Positions 1 to 11,386 are shown, counted from the first letter of the stretch. The stretch is DNA of 64,000 bases from Asparagopsis taxiformis (GCA_030407315.1 JALQPE010000578.1:1-64000), one strand, 5' to 3'. Numbers and translations are program-made. The notes: a model not told the origin generated them from the letters alone.

Positions 1-629
1 ATGAGGGCGGAGGCGGTAAAAACGGCTTTCCCGTTTTCTGCTTTAGGTGGTAGTATTGTGGAACTGCATGTCACATCAGGGCAGCACGCCTCTTCTCTAG
101 ATCCTCCTCTCCAGTTCCCTTTCCAACATGAATCACTATCTTCCAGCATGAGTCGTTCAAAGCTATCACATCTTCTTCATGGATAAACTCCGGTGCCACA
201 TTTCATAGTAGGATTTCGGTCTCCCCGCATTCATATGGGTCCGCCTTCATCCTTCAGAAACAGTCGTTCGGGAATATGCTCGGCCGGGTGATCACCTGAC
301 AGTTTTATCACCCAGTCCTGAATGCAACCCTACCAACTCAAAATTGTGGTATACAGTTCTTCATTGGGCTTGTCGTCAGCTCTCCGGACCGCCAGGCCCA
401 TCACAAAAACTGCTCTTTCTCGTCAACTCTGAAGGGCATTACAAAGTTGTCGGCGGAACTCGTGCAATCAATAATGTCAAGTTATTGAAACCAGGCATGA
501 GCTCCAGCCACTTTCATCCTACACATCTCCGTGGGGTTCTCAGCTGCGGACCACATACTACGTCTATCCATTTCTTTTATACTGCGATGACTTCAATGAA
601 GCCTCTGGTAAGAAAGGGAGTGCTGGAGG
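1..629. other. No supported gene (left edge)
   Basis: Short open frames are present, including 344-718, but none has a recognisable domain. The stretch may be the 5' part of the decayed transposase that follows, since its later pieces also jump between frames. No RNA gene or repeat was recognised. Confidence 0.4.
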
Positions 630-2246
630 ATGCTATATGCTCCCAATGGGTCTTCCGCTGGACTGCCGCCGGAACAGTTCTGCTGTGCGCGTATCGGTGT
701 CACAGGTCCTGGTGTTAGTACAAACCATATCCTTCGACATATCTCTAGAGACATTATTCAAGGATGTACGTCGGGGTTTCGTGATGTCGATCCAGACGGC
801 AATGAATGTCTAATTTTCCTGGACTTTATTGGTTTCGTATCGGATTATCCTGCGTGTTCTCATGTGCTGGATGTCATGGGGCACAACGCAGACTGCCCAT
901 GCCATTTGTGTTTCTTTGTAAGAGGGGGGAATATGGGAAGAACTCGCAGTTTGGCTACGACACCTGTTTACATTCGAGCTCTGATACACACTTTCGCACA
1001 TCTCAGCGAACAGCTTCTGTTCAGTCATCGGAAAGTTCTGCAAACATGTTGAAGTATCTGGGTTTGAGAACAGTGCAAAATATCACAGACACTCTATTGC
1101 TTCTCATTGAAAGACTACTTCATGAAGCTAGGTCCAAAGGGCTGGTTCCAACCGGGCAACCGGGACACCACTCGGAAACGATGGTCTACGAATCCCTGTC
1201 GTGCCCGCTATTCTGGACCCATACCGTTCGACGTTTGTTGGAATTGACCATCTCCTCCACGAACTGGCAAAGGATGCTCTGGACAATGCTTTTTCAAGCT
1301 TGCCTAATGATGGTGTGAGAGGCTGGCCGACAGGTTCATGGTGGATGCCCTCCGTGTATTGGGCCTCGCAAATCAGAACAAGATATATAACTTCAACGCA
1401 GGTGAAACTCATACAATGGGAATCTCGGACAGATTTGCAGTTCTCCTCGTCGCCGAACACTGCTTCAGGTCTTCTCTGAAATTCCAATCGCAGACTACGA
1501 GGTCATCCGAAGGTAGCGGTTCAAGGTCACTCCAGGCTTCTGAAGAGTAACGTCATCTGTCTCTAGAACTTGTTCGTCTCCTGTCCTCTATATCTACAGC
1601 TACATACTTCCTACCACGAAAAAATATCGACGGTTCTGAGGCAGTACAGAGAGCTACAGGGAATTCTGCGCACAACGGTCTCCCTCGTCTGCAGCAGCTA
1701 TCGAAAGAATATGCTACTCTAGTGGATGAACTGCTCAGGACTGTTCCTACCAGACAGCGGAGCACAGCGGTCTCGAAGAAACGGAAGATGCAGACAGAAG
1801 GTATAGTAACGAATGATAATGACCACATTGAGATGGAAAACAAGACTGCTGGATTCCGGGCAAGGAAGATTCTTGACAATAAGCCAAACTTTCACCGTCT
1901 CATTGAGGCATTTGAACACACTGTTCCTCTGCTCGGACACGCTCGCCAGGTAACTGAGCTATCATTCGAAGCAACACATCAACAAATGAAACGAGGCCTG
2001 GAGCATTCCGGAGGTGCTGACAGACAGTTGGATGCTATGTTAGCGGCACTCGGAAACTATTGCAAAGGAAGCCTCCATCTTGCTTTGAAAAGTTTCTCCA
2101 ATTCTACTCCAGCATCTGTGGAGAGACAACGTTCTAAACGGTTCTCCTTCGTGTTCTATTCGGACGGGAGCACTGTAAATCCATGGAGAACCTCCCGGCT
2201 AGTACGCTGCATGACCTCTGTCAAGAACCCCTTCTCGAACATTTGA
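630..2246 (+). pseudogene. Decayed Plavaka/KDZ-like transposase
   Basis: Transposase-like pieces appear in the right order but in all three plus frames, so several frameshifts have broken the gene. The first piece (about 820-930) carries a DYPAC...GHNADCPCHLC segment. This resembles the aspartate plus Cys-x2-Cys block seen in Plavaka and Kyakuja-type transposases. Around 1,200-1,300 a segment with DPYRS and a following DHLL resembles the block after the catalytic core. The 1,722-2,246 frame ends with a FEATHQ-type helical segment. No single frame is longer than about 175 codons. It lies outside the terminal repeats of the large element to the right and differs from that element's transposase, so it is a relic of a separate insertion. 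Assignment to Plavaka rather than another KDZ branch is by motif resemblance only. Confidence 0.55.
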
Positions 2247-3710
2247 ATAGTTCTTCTTTACCATTCTTCTCTTCTCCATATTCATATTACTCGTGGACAG
2301 GAGTTCCCTCTTCATTACCACATCAGGATTTTTCCTGTGGGCAGAATTCGGATGCAGTCATGCTTCGTGGAAAAACTTGCAAGGGAGCACGTCTCAGTTC
2401 TGCCCACCCTGCCTGTACAGCTTCGCCCTCTGCTGCGTCTCGGGACTTTTCAAAGCCACAAGAAATAGCTTCTGGCTATGTAGTACAAGCTTGCTACTCA
2501 GCTTCCCCGTCTTCTAGAATTCTACAGAAGACCTGTTTGCCTTCTTTTTGGGCTGTTACCACCGTGTTTGACCTGACTATTGATGGAAACATTGCTTCAC
2601 CTGGAAACATTTGCATAGACGAATCTCACCAGGAAAACCTGTCTCCACCACACGCTATTGTTCTTCCCGTTATCAAGCAGCAGTCCTCCCCCACTACGTT
2701 TGCTCCGAACACCGATTCCGGCTCCTGGTTTCTCCCTCTCACTTCAGGGGTTCGTAAGGTTAGTCTCCTCCACAATTGTAGCCCTTCATTATGTTCTGTG
2801 GAGCAAGGCACTTCGAATGGAGGAATTACGCATGGAGGTCCTTCGTTTATGGATGGTGGTTCCTTCTCTATCTTTGCAAGAGAAGATGGATATCCGCCAA
2901 GGACTGCATAATACTCTAGGGTCTAGTACATAAGCTTCTCTACCATATTACTTCCCGTAAACAAACTTCCTCAAATTGTAGCCTTTCCGCCACATACATC
3001 CACCTTGACATTGGCCATACTTATGTCCCTTGTCCCAAAACCTGTGAGACACTATGTTCTATTCTATGTAACCATCTCTAATTCCTCGTTATACTCCATT
3101 CATACTTCTTCCAGAGCTTATCCATTCCTTGAATTGCCTCAAGCCTGAACAAGCTTCCTCAGGGCGGAACGTACCACAATAAAATTAAAGGCAAATTAAT
3201 TTTTTTACTGCAGTAAAAAGTGATCTACCAAATGCATCTTCCTAGATCACTTTTACTGCAGGAACTAGTCATTTTATCTAATTTTTCATCATTGGCTCCT
3301 TAGCCTGCAATACACGTTTCCGCTCACAAGTGTGCAGCTGCATGCCAGCTGTAATGAAATAGAACACTACCGAGTGTTCTATTCATTACGTGTTCATGAC
3401 GAGTCCATCTCGAGTCCATGACGTGTCCATGACGTGTCCATAGATCATCGATGATTTGTTTCTGATTTGTCAGTACGAAAAGCGCGCGCTTTCTCACTAC
3501 GCAAGTGAAATACGCGACCTCTGGGCTCACTCTGCAGCAGTATTTAAGCCTTGCGTCACACGGGCAACATCGCCAGCACCTGTCGCTCGGAGCACACCAC
3601 CTACGCAGGATGGGGCGGCGGAGTGCAACCACATCCCTACGGATGTGATTGTGCCCCGCCGCCTCCATCCTACGATAAGGTTTTCCAGCTCATTTAGTCT
3701 TTTAGCCATT
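2247..3710. other. Non-coding flank between two transposon relics
   Basis: No convincing gene. The stretch holds a stem-forming inverted repeat at 3,208-3,261 and a short tandem array at about 3,388-3,441 built on GTCCATGAC. A TATTTAAG box lies near 3,541, just before the large element, with no supported gene after it. Confidence 0.5.
3208..3261. repeat. Inverted repeat (hairpin or MITE end)
   Basis: Left arm 3,208-3,226 and right arm 3,244-3,261 are reverse complements apart from one extra A in the left arm, separated by 17 bases. Each arm starts or ends with CTGCAG. It could be a tiny hairpin element or the terminus of the decayed transposon to the left. Confidence 0.7.
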
Positions 3711-3757
3711 CGTCTGTGTTCTCGGAAATGGACGCGGACGTCCACAACCTCTAGTAC
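3711..3757 (+). repeat. Left terminal inverted repeat
   Basis: Starts CGTCTGTGTT and contains GGACGCGGACGTCC, then CTAGTAC. It matches the reverse complement of 23,032-23,078 at 41 of 47 positions. Homology stops sharply at 3,711. Confidence 0.75.
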
Positions 3758-3935
3758 ACCTAGTATTACTAGGCGGACGTCATGTTCTCCAGTATTTTTG
3801 GATGTCCGCCTAGAACCGGACGTCCATGCGGTCTAGTACGTCTAGTATTCCTAGGACGACATTCATTGTTTCTAGTACCACGGATGTCCCCCTCGGGATG
3901 GACTTCCGCCATGTCTAGGTCCACCTAGGACGGGC
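3758..3935. repeat. Left subterminal repeat cluster
   Basis: Several degenerate copies of GGACGTCC/GGATGTCCGC and of CTAGTATT or CTAGTAC in both orientations lie within 180 bp. Such clusters typically bind the transposase in CACTA-like elements. The same motifs recur at 22,896-23,031. Confidence 0.6.
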
Positions 3936-5339
3936 GCCGGTTCAGAAATTCAAAAATTTCGACCCCAGAAATTTCTGCCGCCGTGCTCGACTGGATGTCC
4001 GCATCCATCACGGCGACCACTCTATTTTTCCTTGTCGGTCGACTCCAATTTTGTCTTTAATTTTTTCATCCTCTCGCTCACACCCCCTTCCAGTTGGTGC
4101 TCACCTCCCCCGTACTGTACCTCAAACACCCCCAATACCACTCTAGCACGCATTTTCAGCTACCTATCCCCGCTTCCACGGTGCACACCTCCATTCCATA
4201 CCTACTTTTCTGCTCTACCGTACAGATTTCGTATAACCAGTCCTCATACTACCTCAGAATAGGGAAAAACACCCCCTATCTCCTCGACCATGCTCTCCCC
4301 CATCACCTTTGAAACGTATTGTTCTTCAATACCCTCTCTCCTCTACCCTCTACCCCTCTCCTTCGCCCTCTACACAAACTTCCCCTGCAGCTTACTCTTC
4401 CAAAACCTCTCACTCCCCATCCCGTACCCGACCTGCTCCACCCCTCCCTCCCTCAGCTGCTCCATGCCCCCACGCCATCCGCATCTTCCATACCGTATAC
4501 ACCACCACCACCGGCCCACGCTCCCGCACGCGGGGTGACACCCCCGCCGTCTCCCCAGAAACCTCCCCGCTCTGAAACACATATCAACCCCCCACTTCGC
4601 ACCCTTCCTCCCACTCCCCTCCCTCCCCAAATACAATAACCCCCTTCTTCTCCATCACATCCCCACTCACCACAGCCAGAACAGACGCCACCCCCCTCCC
4701 CCTCTTTCTCCTCACTTTCCTAAAACCCCCTCCTCTCGGCGCCTTCAACCGCACCCTCCTACGGTCCCACCTAAACACCTCCTCCGCCCTCACTACCCCA
4801 ACACCCCGCAGCGTCTCCCCAATCCCCATAATATGCTTGTCGGCACTCCTCTCCGAATCACACTCCATTCTAAACCCGCACTCCGTACATTTCCACCTCC
4901 CCCTGTACCATCCCGAGATTGCATCCCTCCACAGAACACATCCTCATACCACAGAACAATTTTCTTCCTCTCATACCTCATCCTTAAAACCTCCATCTGC
5001 TCCATGTAAATTTCGATGTAAATATTTTCTCTACTATGCAATCTCAAACATGTATGAACGTATGCCTTTCCGCTTTGTCACCCTTGAATATTGGTACTCA
5101 TGTATTCATAAAATAGGGCCACCCACATCCCTATCCCGTTCTGCAAGCTTTACAAACCACTAGACGCATACTCCACAACTATACAACAAACACTACTCGC
5201 TATTTCAGACGACGCGGTACACAAGTAGCGTAGTCTCAACCATCCGTGCAGCCTTCCCTGATGCGTACAAGTGCGAAACACGTCTAGACTACTACTACTA
5301 CGATATAGTATATCAGAAGTGACTGCGGGAATTTTCGGC
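3936..5339. other. G-depleted left arm of the large element
   Basis: From about 4,040 to 5,000 the plus strand is dominated by C, T and A with very few G, partly as long CCTCT/CCCTCTAC-like tracts. Minus-strand frames (4,370-4,636, 4,584-4,868, 4,793-5,047) are open but consist mainly of G-rich-codon residues and match nothing. They could be exons of an outward-reading transcript or only a by-product of composition. No RNA gene seen. Confidence 0.45.
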
Positions 5340-5370
5340 ACAGGAGATGCTGGGCCACCAAATTGATTTT

Positions 5371-5915
5371 TCGGAAATTTTAGAATTTCTGGGCTGGCCA
5401 GCAGTGCAATCGAGCTGGACATCCACCGGACGTCCATTTCAGGTTGGTCGTGAGAGAGTGGGGCGGGACCATGATGAAACAAGGACCAAGACCTGTCCCT
5501 GGCGTATTGAGCCTGAAATCGACCCGTCGTGAGACGCGATTTTGGCTTACAGTTGGTGCTTATAGAAGCCAGTGATAGCCCCGATCGGGGCGGCGGCCGG
5601 TTCGGCTTACAGTTGGTGCTTACAAAGCCAGTGATAGCCCCCGATCGGGGCGGCGGCTCCGGTTCCTGGGGCCGTGGTGGCCAAATTAGACACCCTGATT
5701 TGAATTAAAATTTGGGATATTCTCAAAAACATGCACATGTGAACATGTTTTTGAGATGGGGGTGTGCCGTACGGCACAATCGACCGCCCAAATCGATGTT
5801 TTTGCAATATTTTTTTGTGCCCGAAATTGTAGAATTTCTGGGCTGGCCAGCAATGCATCTGAGCTGGACATCCACCGGACGTCCATTTCAGGTTGATCGT
5901 GTATCGTGCACGTCC
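5371..5915 (+). repeat. Internal direct repeat block, copy 1
   Basis: Contains a partial 3' half of the palindromic repeat (5,371-5,465), a linker of about 220 bp and a fuller copy (about 5,687-5,905). The same order recurs at about 10,600-11,033, so the oxygenase gene lies between two direct copies. The linker holds a tandem duplication of about 60 bp (5,546-5,604 and 5,605-5,665). Within the full copy are a 12-bp-arm inverted repeat starting CTCAAAAACATG (near 5,720) and the perfect palindrome GTGCCGTACGGCAC at 5,764-5,777. Confidence 0.8.
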
Positions 5916-6203
5916 ACACATTACCGGAAGCAAGTAGGCGATGAAGCACGTACAAACCCAATTGTTCTGCTATTTCTACCATAGACCATCGAGTCTAGAG
6001 ATGTGAGGGAATCGTCCTGGAAATCATGCTCCAACCCACGAGGGAATGGACAATCTAGTTTGAAAGCATGGAACGGAAGTACATTATACTAGGTTCATAG
6101 ATTGAAAGTGATAAAGGAGATGATTATATTCTCGATAATTGTTTACCAAAGTAGTAGTTGTTAAGCTATCTAGCCGTCGGAAAATTGTTCTTCGTCTTCG
6201 TCC

Positions 6204-9200
6204 TCATCTATATTCAGGATCTCCCGGCAGAATAGGCGTTATCGGCAACTGTGGAGTTGATCTGCTCAAGATGAATTCTTGACCCGGTGTGAGGGTTCTC
6301 TTCTTGGGAGCTTCTGTCGTCTTCATCCGCATGATTCCGAGCTGCCCTGTCTTCGGCCTACGATCTTTCTTGACCGGGATGGGAACAACTGTCTTGTGGC
6401 GAACATTGACAGGTGCCGGTTGACTTTGCCTGGCAGACCGGCGCGGAGCATTGGCGATTACTTCTTCTTCGAATCCCAACCGCCTGATGAAACCAAACGA
6501 AACATTGTCGGGAATCGGATACGACGCATTCCTGAAATACGTGTGATACCTCGTTGTCGTGTGTGACACAACTCTGTCGACATGCCCTGCCCCGGCATGT
6601 TGTACATGGCCGTGACCGATGAAGACTGAACGTGGCGGAACGATTACCTTCTTCAGCTTCATCGTCTTGGCGTACATATCTAATTCCAGCGCTTTGGAAA
6701 AGACGTACTTGTGGGACCCTGGACACACCCAGATAGGGAATGGGTCATCTCCGTTGGCAATAACAAAGTAACCCGGAAGTTGATCTTTGCGGTCGCGAGG
6801 AGGAACAGGGAAATCATTGTGTGGGACCTGCCGAGGACACCCCTTTCCCGTTATCAAAAACCGTCCCCCAGATGCCGGCATGACAAGTTTTTCTCCCGGT
6901 AAACCGCACTCCTCCAGCCCTATCAGCCGGACAAGGATTCCCAACCACACATCCAGCAGGGCTCGCCGCGTCACAAACTTGAACCGGTCGATATGCGTCT
7001 CATCGTTCTCGGCATAGTCAACCAGGCAGTGGCGCGTAGACGTGAAGCGAGCCCTCCCCTCATTCCGGTTCTTCTCATCTGTTTCATCGTCCCCCGTATT
7101 GACAATGGGACTCCACAGCTGCCGGTTCCCAGGGTCCTTGTGCACCTCCTCCCCCTCCCATGTTCCCAAGAAGTACCGAAACAATTCCTGGTTAGGAATT
7201 TCTTCCATGAGACCCAAGTCAAATGGGAACTTGTCCGACGCATCGAGGTAGCTTACATCCGCGAAATTGTGCATCACCGTATACCCTCGCTCGTTGATTT
7301 CCGTTCGGCAATTGTGGAAGTACGCCATACCAGTGCCGGCCTCATACGAATCCTTCCAGCTTGTAGACATTCGCGCAACCTGGGCGAAGTCCAGCCTCGA
7401 GGGTAGAAACGTCGATGTAGGCTCACACATCGCCTTGGCAGCCATCTTCCACGCTGCGAAAAACATCGGATAGATGGTGTCGATCTCCAAAACAAGATGA
7501 CGAGCCCGATGTTGTTCCGGAATATGCAGCCCCTCAAACACAGGGTCCATCGCCACTTGCTTCAAATACCTCACCTCTCTGCCCTCCTCATCGATTTCCA
7601 CACTCTCCAATAACAACCTGAGCTCAATCGGGGGCAGACAGCCAACCCTCACCGATGCGATGACGTCCGCGGGACGCTGCGCCAGATGATGCCCTTCGGC
7701 TCGGTCTTTGACTTCGAAATCGTCAGGAAGAGATGGCATACGGTCGTCGAACAGGAGGTCGTGTTCAGAAGGAGAGTCACGAACGATGTAACCGTCTTCA
7801 TCGACTTCGACTCCTTCCGGAACAGTGAGTGTAATTGTCACTTCGCGGACCCCCTTGCTTTCGACATGGCCCTCGTCTGCACTGTTGTTTTCTTCCTCGT
7901 CCGAAGCGTTATGGACAGATTCTTGGTTGGAGGGAGTCGCACCAGCACGTTGGTTATCTTGGGGGACAATCTCAACGGCAGAATCGGGGGAACGGGCGGA
8001 GTCTTCGTCACCCTCATCACCGGAAGCAGTGGCTTGTTGTTGATCGGTGGGTTTATCAACAACGGCCTGCTCTTCTTCCCCGGCGGATTGTTGTACCACA
8101 ACCGGCTCTTCTTCCTCGAGGCGTGTGCTCCCCGTCGAGCGAAGTCGCTGTGAACGGCGGCGGATGCCATGCGAAGCAGGCTCATGTTCGACATTCCGCT
8201 GCTTCTTGTGAGTGAGTCTCACATTGGCAGCAGAAGGGCGGCGTTTGCGTCGAGCCTTAGTCTTCTTCTTCAATGTCGGATTGAAAAACTCTTTCAAGTT
8301 CGTTTCCAAATCCTGTAAACGCGTGGTTCTCCGTCGCATTCGAACCTCACTGCTCCGGTCGTCCCCTCTATACATTGCAATGGCATTGGTGAGATGCCAT
8401 TGCAACTCCTTCGGCTGCTTAACCGACCCAATTGCCATCTCTGTGCTCAGAAATGACTTGCGCATAATACTCTTTGGGCGCCCAAACGCAGCGTACAGAG
8501 AATTTGCTATTGCAGTCACGCGACGGACGTATGTATAGAAGTCGTTCACGTCAAAGCGTCCATCCGGACGTCCACCATGAGCAGGGTTCAAGTACTCCGA
8601 AAGACCACGCAAGACGAAGACAAAGTTTTCTTCCAGCAACTCGCGCACTATCTTGTGGTCCAGGTGCGTTATCCCAATCTCGTTGCGGCGCTCAGAATTG
8701 TTCAGCTCACGCAACACTTCGTCGAGAACAGGATGCTTCAGCGTTGCTATAGCCAAACGCGTCCACCGCCGGGCCGTGTTCGTTGAATTCATCATCCCCA
8801 TGAACTGCGCCTCGAACAATGTTCGGATGACATCAGACTCACGCAAGTCGCCAGCGTTTTCCACGTTATTTGCAACAGCAATCGTACGGATGAACTGCTG
8901 GATGGACGACAAGATTCGAACCAGGGAGCGCTCCGTCAGTTGCGTCCCAGTCGTATGGTTCGACTCTGCACTCTTGTGGATGATCTCATGAGGCTGAAGA
9001 TCACTGTCGTCCTTGCGGCGAAGGTAGTACACATCCAGAGGCTGAGTAACCCAGCGCAAGCGGTTTGCGTCCTGTGGCAGCTTGGTTCTGTGCATACGGG
9101 TGAGGCGCGTGAAGTCATCGGCAATGCTATGCATAGCATTGAGACGATGCAGTCCGTCGATCACGGTCACGTTCGCATTGGCATGGAATTTGCCATTCTG

Positions 9201-10127
9201 GAACAGACGCGTGTCGGCGGACAGATGCGTGTTCTGCGACCTCAGCACCGTCACAGTGATACGCGAAGAGCTCACATACCCCACAGCCAACATATTGTTG
9301 CGCAGGTCCTCCACGTGGTCTTCTTTCACATCCCGAAGGGTCACGGCCGGTTCCACTAGCTGCCTCACCAACACAGTCGCTCCTTCTCCGACGTAATCCG
9401 ACGTCACAAACTTGGGCACCGTAATTTGCGTCCCCTGCTGCTCACGAATGCTTTCCGCCACCTCCGGTTCGTCGTCCACCTCGGTTACGTCCTGCGTAGT
9501 AGCTTCGGTGACGTTGGAGCGAGCAGGGTGCTTCGTGCCTCCACTGGAGGCTCTAGCAGAGCGAGCAGGGCGCTTCGTGCCTCCCGAAACCGGGACGGAG
9601 CGTGCTGGATGCTTCGTACCCCCCGAACCAGTGATTTCGCCTGCCGGACCGGTACTGGGCATCCGTCCCGAGCTGGCCTGGTTCGTCGCTGCGTTGAAGT
9701 TTGACGCTGCAGCAGGGGTACGAATGTCGCTAGGGCCATCCTCCGCAGCGGGGCGCATCATCCGAGTATCCCAAGGGTAAAACGCCGCGGCGTATGCTCC
9801 ACCCATCGTCTCCGGCGGTCCCTCGGCGCCATCAAACATGTACGGGAACGGGAGGTCCTTGAACTTGTCCTTAGTCGCAATGTTGCGCACGACGATATAG
9901 TCCGCCTCGTCGGTTTCCGGCAGCTTGTGGTTGTGCAGCGTGCGCGGAAGGCCAACATCGCCACCAGCAGTGCTCACCGAAGCCGTCCCAATATGCACAG
10001 CCGCACCGTCCACGTCCGCAAACAAGTCGACATCGACGCCGCGCTTGAGTCCGCGCGACTCCGCTGACGCGCTCACTTGATCGCCGCAAACCGTTGAAAA
10101 CAAACTGCTGAAATGCGTATCCGCCAT
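6204..10127 (-). CDS. ParB/Srx-like domain fused to 2-oxoglutarate/Fe(II) oxygenase
   Basis: Intact frame of 1,307 residues from ATG 10,127, which has an AACCATGG context. The frame stays open 59 codons upstream, but the residues there look non-coding. Residues 1-245 are low complexity with three TKHPARS/TKRPARS repeats (about 171-204). Residues 260-345 form a ParB/sulfiredoxin-like domain with the signature IDGLHRLNAM at 323-332. An alpha-helical region follows to about 600, then a basic and acidic linker (600-760). Residues 850-1,215 resemble a phytanoyl-CoA/2OG oxygenase. They show H1103-x-D1105 for iron, PGSH at 1,136-1,139, distal H1177 in HAG, and R1193 in RYHTYF for 2-oxoglutarate. Family knowledge predicts an oxidised substrate, but whether that is DNA, protein or a small molecule is not visible. 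It is divergently transcribed from the methyltransferase-SET gene. No interrupting stop is seen. Confidence 0.8.
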   Translation of the reverse strand: MADTHFSSLFSTVCGDQVSASAESRGLKRGVDVDLFADVDGAAVHIGTASVSTAGGDVGLPRTLHNHKLPETDEADYIVVRNIATKDKFKDLPFPYMFDGAEGPPETMGGAYAAAFYPWDTRMMRPAAEDGPSDIRTPAAASNFNAATNQASSGRMPSTGPAGEITGSGGTKHPARSVPVSGGTKRPARSARASSGGTKHPARSNVTEATTQDVTEVDDEPEVAESIREQQGTQITVPKFVTSDYVGEGATVLVRQLVEPAVTLRDVKEDHVEDLRNNMLAVGYVSSSRITVTVLRSQNTHLSADTRLFQNGKFHANANVTVIDGLHRLNAMHSIADDFTRLTRMHRTKLPQDANRLRWVTQPLDVYYLRRKDDSDLQPHEIIHKSAESNHTTGTQLTERSLVRILSSIQQFIRTIAVANNVENAGDLRESDVIRTLFEAQFMGMMNSTNTARRWTRLAIATLKHPVLDEVLRELNNSERRNEIGITHLDHKIVRELLEENFVFVLRGLSEYLNPAHGGRPDGRFDVNDFYTYVRRVTAIANSLYAAFGRPKSIMRKSFLSTEMAIGSVKQPKELQWHLTNAIAMYRGDDRSSEVRMRRRTTRLQDLETNLKEFFNPTLKKKTKARRKRRPSAANVRLTHKKQRNVEHEPASHGIRRRSQRLRSTGSTRLEEEEPVVVQQSAGEEEQAVVDKPTDQQQATASGDEGDEDSARSPDSAVEIVPQDNQRAGATPSNQESVHNASDEEENNSADEGHVESKGVREVTITLTVPEGVEVDEDGYIVRDSPSEHDLLFDDRMPSLPDDFEVKDRAEGHHLAQRPADVIASVRVGCLPPIELRLLLESVEIDEEGREVRYLKQVAMDPVFEGLHIPEQHRARHLVLEIDTIYPMFFAAWKMAAKAMCEPTSTFLPSRLDFAQVARMSTSWKDSYEAGTGMAYFHNCRTEINERGYTVMHNFADVSYLDASDKFPFDLGLMEEIPNQELFRYFLGTWEGEEVHKDPGNRQLWSPIVNTGDDETDEKNRNEGRARFTSTRHCLVDYAENDETHIDRFKFVTRRALLDVWLGILVRLIGLEECGLPGEKLVMPASGGRFLITGKGCPRQVPHNDFPVPPRDRKDQLPGYFVIANGDDPFPIWVCPGSHKYVFSKALELDMYAKTMKLKKVIVPPRSVFIGHGHVQHAGAGHVDRVVSHTTTRYHTYFRNASYPIPDNVSFGFIRRLGFEEEVIANAPRRSARQSQPAPVNVRHKTVVPIPVKKDRRPKTGQLGIMRMKTTEAPKKRTLTPGQEFILSRSTPQLPITPILPGDPEYR

Positions 10128-10407
10128 GGTTGTTGAGTTGGAAAGGAAAAGAGATGGTTGACGTTGACGTATTCGAGTGATGTGGATGGTATGTTTCACG
10201 TTGAAGAATGTCGTGAACGCCAATCGCTGGAAATAATAACACAATACAACCGAAATTTTGTTAGGTACAGACCTATCGTGACCGCTGGAATGCAAGACAG
10301 GCAATCGAGATGTGAGTGTCCGTTCGGAACGGGCCCGAGTCGGGCTCTCGAAACCTGACGAGGTGGCGTGAAGCAGGCAGTGTCCTTGATGTGTAATGTG
10401 TTAAAAT

Positions 10408-10690
10408 TACAGCTGTCAAGCTAGGCGGCTTTTGGGGCGGCTGCGAGCACCCCTTTATCCGGGGAACACCCTGATTTGAGTTAAAATTTGGGCTATTCTC
10501 AAAAACATGCACATGTGAACATGTTTTTGAGATGGGGGTGTGCCGTACGGCACAATCGACCCGCCCAAATCGTTGATTTTTGCAAGATTTTTTGTGCCCG
10601 AAATTTTAGAATTTCTGGGCTGGCCAGCAGTGCAATCGAGCTGGACATCCACCGGACGTCCATTTCAGGTTGGTCGTGAGAGAGTGAGGC
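10408..10690 (+). repeat. Palindromic internal repeat, fullest copy
   Basis: Begins at a conserved ATTACAGCTGTC segment also found at the far edge of the inverted copy at 15,060. It contains GCGAGCACCCCT, the CTCAAAAACATG inverted repeat (12-bp arms), GTGCCGTACGGCAC, and ends near a CCGGACGTCCA segment that echoes the terminal repeat core GGACGTCC. It may be an internal transposase site, a MITE, or a control element. Confidence 0.75.
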
Positions 10691-10854
10691 GGGACCATGA
10701 TGGAACAAGGACCAAGACCTGTCCCTGACGTGTTGAGCCTGAAATCGACCCGTCGTTAGGCGCCATTTAGCCTTACAGTTAGTGCTTACAGAAGCCAGTG
10801 ACAACCCCACTCGGGGCGGCGGCCGGTGCCTGGGGCCGTTGTGGCCAAATTAGA

Positions 10855-11033
10855 CACCTTGATTAGAATTAAAATTTGGGCTATTCTCAAAAACATGCAC
10901 ATGTGAACATGTTTTTGAGATGGGGGTGTGCCGTACGGCACAATCGACCGCCCAAATCGATGTTTTTTGCAATATTTTTTCTGCCCGAAATTTAGAATTT
11001 CTGGGCTGGCCAGCAATGCATCTGAGCTGGACA
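10855..11033 (+). repeat. Palindromic internal repeat, 3'-shortened copy
   Basis: Matches the central part of the copies at 5,687 and 10,468 but diverges after GCTGGACATCC, so the CCGGACGTCCA end is missing. It lies about 350 bp before the methyltransferase-SET start. Confidence 0.75.
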
Positions 11034-11386
11034 TCCCCATGTCCAGTGGCCGTCCGGATGTCGCTCACCTGGTAAGCGTGATGCACCTGTGACAACCTAT
11101 GTGACTGCAGTCACAGCCGCCATGGCGGCCGTGCAGTACAACACTCAAAGACAGGGAATCACAATCTTTTTAAAATTTTTCTCTACCACGTATCCGTCAC
11201 AACTTATTACCTACACCGGTTACGGGTTTCAAGACCTTTCCAGTGCTGTGTACCCGTATACTCTGTTCCGTTCGATATCAACCAGTGTTCCTCACGAAAG
11301 AGTGCAAACGTCACGAGATACGTCGTCAAATTTGACTGTCTCGCCGAGCGGTCGCCATCCTGTACCGAATTTCCACTCATTCCATT

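Larger units (their letters stand above)
10128..11386. promoter_or_regulatory. Divergent promoter region holding two palindromic repeats
   Basis: 1.26 kb between the start codons of the oxygenase gene (minus) and the methyltransferase-SET gene (plus). It contains repeat copies at about 10,408-10,690 and 10,855-11,033. Their perfect 14-bp palindromes are at 10,540-10,553 and 10,928-10,941. Any shared regulation of the two genes would act here. No TATA box could be assigned with confidence. Confidence 0.55.

Noticed and set aside
4370..5047. Minus-strand open frames in the left arm as genes
   Set aside because: G-rich composition removes stop codons on that strand; no domains and no consistent start or splice pattern.
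7686..8153. Plus-strand frame inside the oxygenase gene
   Set aside because: Antisense shadow of a long gene with clear domains.
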